From contig NZ_JAPJDL010000022.1 in NCBI RefSeq assembly GCF_026242055.1, positions 100,865 to 164,864 on the forward strand: a stretch of DNA of 64,000 bases, written 5' to 3'. The notes below the pieces were generated by a model, which saw nothing but the letters and a program-made list of their open reading frames with translations, searched no databases and had not been told where the DNA came from. Position numbers and translations under genes: made by a program. Positions 60,345-64,000 of this stretch are shown here, in pieces. The stretch is from Lentzea sp. NEAU-D7. GTDB taxonomy: Bacteria; Actinomycetota; Actinomycetes; Mycobacteriales; Pseudonocardiaceae. Numbering within the stretch: the first letter of the stretch is position 1; every line of letters begins with the position of its first letter.

Positions 60345-60760
60345 GTGGGCTGAACCCCCTGGGTCGTCTCCGGTTCCTTCGCCTTCTTCGGTTTCTTCGG
60401 CTCGTCCGTCCACGCCAGGGCGAGCGCACCGCCGAGCAGGCTCGAGAGGGTGCCGATGATGAAGCCGCCGAAGTTGGTCACGACGACGGCGACCAGCGAC
60501 AGCAGCACCGTGACGATGCCCGACGCCAGCCGGAACCTCGGCTGCGCCCACAGCGCAACCGCGCAGATCCCCAGCAACGTCCCGATCAGCAGCGCGGACA
60601 CGCCACCGAGCGTCTGCATCGAGATCATCAGGTCGCCGAACTTCAGCCCGGCGAACGGCGGGAACAGGATGAGGAGCGCGCCCACGGCCACGAAGAGACC
60701 GGCCCAGAAGGGCCGGCCGCGTCGCCACGCCGTGAAACGGTGCCAGGTCGTCAGAAGCAC
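60341..60760 (-). CDS. DUF6114-type membrane protein
   Basis: 139 residues with four hydrophobic helices (about 18-36, 46-64, 68-86 and 89-110) and a Lys/Pro/Glu tail (EPKKPKKAKEPE). RGRPFWAGLFVAVGALLILF is the DUF6114 start. The family is found with DUF6230 proteins in actinobacteria, as here; the overlap with the DUF6230-type gene is 10 bases. It may anchor or export the secreted partners. Function not established. Confidence 0.78.
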   Translation of the reverse strand: MLLTTWHRFTAWRRGRPFWAGLFVAVGALLILFPPFAGLKFGDLMISMQTLGGVSALLIGTLLGICAVALWAQPRFRLASGIVTVLLSLVAVVVTNFGGFIIGTLSSLLGGALALAWTDEPKKPKKAKEPETTQGVQPT

Positions 60761-61341
60761 TCTTGCTTCCCCTGGCGGATGGTCAGGTTCATGCCCTTGA
60801 ACCTGATGGTCTGGGCGGTGGTGGCCCAGGCGGTCTGCTGCAACGACGTGATGTTGGCCGAGTCGGCCTGCAGGCCGAACGAGCCCGGCAAGCCGCGGAG
60901 GTTCTGCGGTCCCTTGGTCACCTTGTTGGCGTCGATGCCGATCTCGGGGTTGCCGAGGACGAGGTCGCCGTTGAGGTCGGTGAGGTTGACGACGAGGTTC
61001 TCCGCCGACATGCCGCCCACGCCGTCCGCGGTGATGCGCATCGTGACGTCCCCGACGATCGGCATGTTGGCGACGAACACCGACTGGCAGAACTTGTCCA
61101 GCCTCGCCGTCTTGAAGCCGCTGACCGCGACCACGTGGGTCTTGCCCGCTCCCGCGTCCACGCCGCCGAACTGGACGAATCCCTGGCCCGTCAAGTTGTC
61201 GGCGGAGACCTTGAAATTGGTGCCGGACACCGCGAACGAGGCGGCCAGCGCTCCCTGGGACATGCCGAACAGGAGGGCACCGGCACCGACCACGCCGATG
61301 CCGAGCACCCCGACGAACCGTGCCCAGCGCGTTCTACCCAT
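60751..61341 (-). CDS. DUF6230-type membrane-anchored surface protein
   Basis: 196 residues from MGRTRWARFVGVLGIGVVGA. A signal or anchor helix (about 9-33) ends ALA-ASFAVSG; the beta-rich DUF6230 domain follows (FKVSADNLTGQGFVQFGGVD, RLDKFCQSV and the C-terminal GKQEC, two Cys likely in a disulfide). First gene of the three-gene surface operon with DUF6114 and the Pro-rich protein. The frame upstream of 61341 is not coding. Role unknown. Confidence 0.78.
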   Translation of the reverse strand: MGRTRWARFVGVLGIGVVGAGALLFGMSQGALAASFAVSGTNFKVSADNLTGQGFVQFGGVDAGAGKTHVVAVSGFKTARLDKFCQSVFVANMPIVGDVTMRITADGVGGMSAENLVVNLTDLNGDLVLGNPEIGIDANKVTKGPQNLRGLPGSFGLQADSANITSLQQTAWATTAQTIRFKGMNLTIRQGKQECF

Positions 61342-61524
61342 ACCCCCGGACTCCTTCCACACTGAAGGCTTGCGTGAGGGGGACTGTGCTCGCGAAAACG
61401 CAGGCAGGACAACGAAAACGAGCCCGCGCAGTCTTGAAATCACCCCCGAGGGTGAGAGAGTTTCACGTTTGGCCGAAGGTCCTTGCCGCAGGACGTCGCA
61501 ACGCGCTTAGTAGGGTCTGACCTC

Positions 61525-62967
61525 ATGGGATTCGGACGAATCGCCGTCGCGCTGGCCGTGACCGCAACCTTGACCGCGTGCGCTTCCGTGGTCGACGGCG
61601 AACCGAAGGGCGAGCGCCCCGACCCCACGAAGGTCGCGGGCCTGGAGATCTCCAACGGCCCGTCCGGCCCCAGGAAGGGCGTGCCGGACGCGGACCTGAG
61701 CGTGGAGAACGGCGACGGCGGCGACATGGACCGCCTGGCCATCAACACCCTCGCCGACGTGCAGGAGTTCTGGAAGGCCGAGTTCCCGGCGTCGTTCGCG
61801 GGCAAGGCGTTCGAACCGGTGAAGCGCTTCATCTCCTACGACTCCAACGGCAAGGGCGTCGAGGTCTGCAAGCTCAACACCACCGGCATCGCGAACGCGT
61901 TCTACTGCGCCCTCGACGACAGCATCACCTGGGACCGCGGTGAGCTCCTGCCGATGCTCAAGGACTCCTTCGGCCCGATGGCCGTCGTCACCGTCCTGGC
62001 CCACGAGATGGGCCACGCCGTCCAGTACAAGCTCGGCCCGGCCTCCAACATCGGCGCCAACACGCCGTCGATCGTCAAGGAGCAGCAGGCCGACTGCTAC
62101 ACCGGCGTCTTCATGCGCTGGATCGCCGAGAACAAGTCGAAGCACTTCGAGCTCTCCACCGGCGAGGGCCTGAACCAGGTCCTGCAGACGATGTTCTTCA
62201 TCCGCGACAGCGCCGGCACGTCGTTCGAGAAGCAGGGCGCCCACGGCAGCGCGTTCGACCGCGTCTCCGCCTTCCAGTTCGGCTTCACCCGAGGCGCCGC
62301 CCGCTGCGCCGAGATCAACGAGGCCGAGATCTCGAAGCGCATCACCGAGCGCCCGTTCGACCTCTCCGACACCGACCAGGGCCAAGGCCGCGGCAACGCC
62401 CAGGTGAACGAGGACAAGTACCTCAGGGCGCTGGAGGAGTCGCTGCGCGACGCGTACAAGTCGAGCGGCGCGGCCTTCCCCGCGTTCGACAAGGCGGGCA
62501 TCAAGCCCTGCGCCAACGCCCAGACCACCTCCCCCGCCTCCTACTGCCCGGCGCTCAACCAGCTCCAGCTCGACCTCCCGCAGCTGGTGAAGATCGGCAC
62601 ACCCCCGAAGAAGGGCGCGAAGGGCGGCATCGGCGACTTCGCCGCGTTCGCCGTCATCGCCTCCCGCTTCTCCCTCTCCATCCAGCACGCGACGGGCTTC
62701 AAACTGGACGACGACGCAGCCGGCCAGCGCACCGCCTGCCTGACGGGAGCCTGGGCAGGCCTCACCAACCGCCCCAACGCCGCGGCGGGCCTGCGCCTGT
62801 CCCCAGGCGACCTGGACGAGGCGGTGGCAGAACTCCTGGCCGACGACAGCCTCATCGCGGCGGACGTCAACGGCAAAGCCGTCCCCTCGGGCTTCGCCAG
62901 GGTCGAAGCGTTCGGCGACGGCTTCTTCCGAGGCCTCTCGTTCTGCGTGAAGAAGTACTCGGTTTGA
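61525..62967 (+). CDS. Lipoprotein, neutral zinc metallopeptidase family (copy 2)
   Basis: 480 residues. The signal MGFGRIAVALAVTATLTAC ends in the lipobox LTAC. TVLAHEMGHAVQYKLGPA carries HExxH, EQQADCYTGVFMRW the third-ligand region, and SPGDLDEAVAELLADD the conserved C-terminal segment also present in copy 1. Both copies start their folded part with LAxxxLxDxxEFWxxxFxxxF. Paralogues from an old duplication, now 3 kb apart with two unrelated operons between. A periplasm-side protease or maturation factor is likely; the substrate is unknown. Confidence 0.85.
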   Translation: MGFGRIAVALAVTATLTACASVVDGEPKGERPDPTKVAGLEISNGPSGPRKGVPDADLSVENGDGGDMDRLAINTLADVQEFWKAEFPASFAGKAFEPVKRFISYDSNGKGVEVCKLNTTGIANAFYCALDDSITWDRGELLPMLKDSFGPMAVVTVLAHEMGHAVQYKLGPASNIGANTPSIVKEQQADCYTGVFMRWIAENKSKHFELSTGEGLNQVLQTMFFIRDSAGTSFEKQGAHGSAFDRVSAFQFGFTRGAARCAEINEAEISKRITERPFDLSDTDQGQGRGNAQVNEDKYLRALEESLRDAYKSSGAAFPAFDKAGIKPCANAQTTSPASYCPALNQLQLDLPQLVKIGTPPKKGAKGGIGDFAAFAVIASRFSLSIQHATGFKLDDDAAGQRTACLTGAWAGLTNRPNAAAGLRLSPGDLDEAVAELLADDSLIAADVNGKAVPSGFARVEAFGDGFFRGLSFCVKKYSV

Positions 62968-62974
62968 CCCTTTA

Positions 62975-62990
62975 ATCGACCAACGTCGAT
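62975..62990. promoter_or_regulatory. Likely ArsR-type operator
   Basis: atcgaccaacgtcgat is an inverted repeat (atcgac/gtcgat, 4-base spacer) ending 9 bases before the GTG of the ArsR-GNAT gene. Its place over the expected promoter of a leaderless transcript suggests autorepression. Confidence 0.55.
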
Positions 62991-62999
62991 ACTTACCGA

Positions 63000-63794
63000 G
63001 TGCTAACCGACGAAGCCACGACCTACGCCTCCTGGTTCGCGAGCCTCTCCGACCCGACCCGAGTCCGCCTGCTCCACCACGTGGCCTCGTCCCCGACCCC
63101 GGTCACCGTCGGCGAACTGACCACCCTGCTGGGCGTGAGCCAGTCCACCTGCTCGCACCACGTCCGCAAACTGGCGGAAGTCGGCTTCCTCCACATCCAG
63201 CGCGAGGGCACAACAACCCTCGTCACCGTCAACCCGGCGTGCTGCACAGGCCTCCCCCACGCGGCAGACGCGGTGATGGGCGCCCTCTCCTCAGGCACGG
63301 TGACCCCGGTAGCAGGCGTCACGATCCGCACCATGACAGCAGCGGACTGGCCAGAAGTCCGCCGCATCTACGGCGAAGGCATAGCCTCGGGCAACGCCAC
63401 GTTCGAGACCGAGGTCCCGTCCCGCAGAACGCTGGAATCCAAGTGGCTGCCGGACCACCGCTGGATAGCTGTGGTGGACGGCGAGATCGCAGGCTGGGCA
63501 GCAGCCACCCCGGTCTCCGCCCGGGAGTGCTACGCCGGAGTGGTGGAGACCTCGATCTACGTGGCCGACGCCTCCCAGGGCAGGGGCGTGGGCAAAACCC
63601 TGCTGCACCACCAGGTCTCAGCCGCGGACGCGGACGACCTGTGGACCCTGCAGGCAGTCATCTTCCCGGAGAACCGAGCCAGCATCGCCCTGCACCACAA
63701 AGCGGGCTTCCGCACGGTGGGCCTGCGAGAACGAATCGCAAAGCACCACGGCGAATGGCGAGACACAGTCCTTTTGGAACGCAGACGCCCATAG
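63000..63794 (+). CDS. ArsR-type regulator fused to a GNAT acetyltransferase
   Basis: 264 residues from GTG. Residues 1-100 are an ArsR winged helix: WFASLSDPTRVRLLHHVA, VGELTTLLGVSQSTCSHHVR and LVTVNPACCTGLP, with an adjacent Cys pair that could bind arsenite-like metalloids. Residues 107-264 are a phosphinothricin-acetyltransferase-like GNAT: IRTMTAADWPEVRRIYGEGI, IYVADASQGRGVGKTLL and AVIFPENRASIALHHKAGF. ArsN enzymes of this type acetylate arsinothricin. The fusion would sense and inactivate one compound class. No ribosome site; likely leaderless, with an operator-like repeat just upstream. Confidence 0.85.
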   Translation: MLTDEATTYASWFASLSDPTRVRLLHHVASSPTPVTVGELTTLLGVSQSTCSHHVRKLAEVGFLHIQREGTTTLVTVNPACCTGLPHAADAVMGALSSGTVTPVAGVTIRTMTAADWPEVRRIYGEGIASGNATFETEVPSRRTLESKWLPDHRWIAVVDGEIAGWAAATPVSARECYAGVVETSIYVADASQGRGVGKTLLHHQVSAADADDLWTLQAVIFPENRASIALHHKAGFRTVGLRERIAKHHGEWRDTVLLERRRP

Positions 63795-63795
63795 C

Positions 63796-63847
63796 CAAGC
63801 GATGCCGAAGGTGAGCCGCCCTCCCAAGCGATGCCGAAGGCGAGCCG
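63796..63847 (+). repeat. Tandem 23-bp repeat, period 29
   Basis: caagcgatgccgaaggtgagccg at 63796-63818 recurs at 63825-63847 with a single change (t to c). Non-coding, directly behind the ArsR-GNAT gene. I see no third copy in the window. Confidence 0.8.
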
Positions 63848-63872
63848 TCTTTCCATAAGGCAAGGGCGGTGG

Positions 63873-64000
63873 GGTCCCATCACGAGTCGCGCCATAGCTC
63901 TTGCTGCATGCGTGGAGGGGTGTCAACTCGACACGCTTTTCGTCGAGTTGACACCCCTTCACGCATGTGGCCCGCTCTTGGTGCGGCTTGTGATGGGACC
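63873..64000. repeat. Nested palindromic element at the right edge (MITE-like?)
   Basis: Outer inverted repeats ggtcccatcac (63873-63883) and gtgatgggacc (63990-64000) are exact. Inside lies a 26-bp stem (63907-63932 with 63942-63967, one G-T pair) around the loop acgcttttc. The parts between are imperfectly complementary, so the whole 128 bases fold on themselves. No ORF. The outer arm ends exactly at the window edge, so it may extend further. Confidence 0.7.

Noticed and set aside
1..64000. CRISPR array, rRNA or tRNA genes
   Set aside because: No direct-repeat/spacer pattern, no rRNA-like conserved blocks and no cloverleaf with CCA end were seen; a tRNA scan would settle the last.

Overview
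The window is high-GC actinobacterial chromosome. GC-rich third codon positions, many GTG and a few TTG starts, 1-4 base start/stop overlaps, a DivIVA/FilP-type coiled-coil protein and the complete GlgE pathway point to the order Pseudonocardiales (Saccharothrix, Lentzea or Actinosynnema type). This rests on protein character and gene order, not on a marker gene. The order mnmA, cysteine desulfurase, acyltransferase pair, etfA/etfB, methyltransferase, GH57, GT4, hexapeptide acyltransferase, THUMP-like methyltransferase, methyltransferase, echA, ABC ATPase follows, from memory, the Mycobacterium tuberculosis segment Rv3024c to Rv3041c, with many lineage-specific insertions.

Layout. 0-2.9 kb: a lower-GC, foreign-looking edge with a cut-off inositol-phosphatase-family gene, two unknown genes, a long gap and a frameshifted coding remnant. 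2.9-6.5 kb: a 21-residue peptide with eight cysteines, a PaaI-type thioesterase, membrane proteins, a DUF6584-type protein and a threonine dehydratase. 6.5-14.7 kb, mostly minus strand: sulfur transfer to tRNA (mnmA, cysteine desulfurase), an MFS exporter, an OlsB/OlsA-like lipid acyltransferase pair, a secreted protein, an orphan Imm10-type immunity protein and electron-transfer flavoprotein. 14.9-21.8 kb: two DegV proteins flanking a PEP-mutase-type enzyme and a polar-growth-like operon (coiled coil, OmpA-like, repeat-rich membrane protein), then a TetR with operators. 21.8-26.8 kb: methyltransferase, GH57 branching enzyme, GT4 glucosyltransferase, SGNH esterase/acyltransferase and hexapeptide acyltransferase, a set that looks like methylglucose lipopolysaccharide (MGLP) synthesis.

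26.8-39 kb: nucleoside hydrolase, a large secreted GH92 mannosidase, a beta-solenoid membrane protein with 54-residue repeats, a nucleotidyltransferase, TetR/DUF4267, then the Rv3037c-Rv3041c-like genes. A 130-base G/C homopolymer tract inside this part looks like a sequencing artefact. 39-56.3 kb: alpha-glucan metabolism, with glgX, glgP, a Ser/Thr kinase and the operon glgE-treS-pep2-glgB, interrupted by a cysteine-dioxygenase/rhodanese operon with an apparent cysteine-responsive leader peptide and attenuator. 56.3-64 kb: two paralogous zinc-peptidase lipoproteins around an SCP1.201/DddA-type deaminase toxin with Imm1-type immunity gene and a DUF6230/DUF6114 operon, then an ArsR-GNAT fusion and a large palindromic repeat at the right edge.

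How it fits together. TreS interconverts trehalose and maltose, Pep2 makes maltose 1-phosphate, GlgE extends glucan, GlgB branches it, and GlgP and GlgX degrade it. The neighbouring kinase could sense conditions outside the cell and tune this flow. The MGLP-like set would draw on the same sugar pool. The most novel-looking items are the cysteine leader/attenuator, the duplicated CxCCxxC micro-peptide, the deaminase toxin pair, the two repeat proteins and the palindromic element at the right edge.
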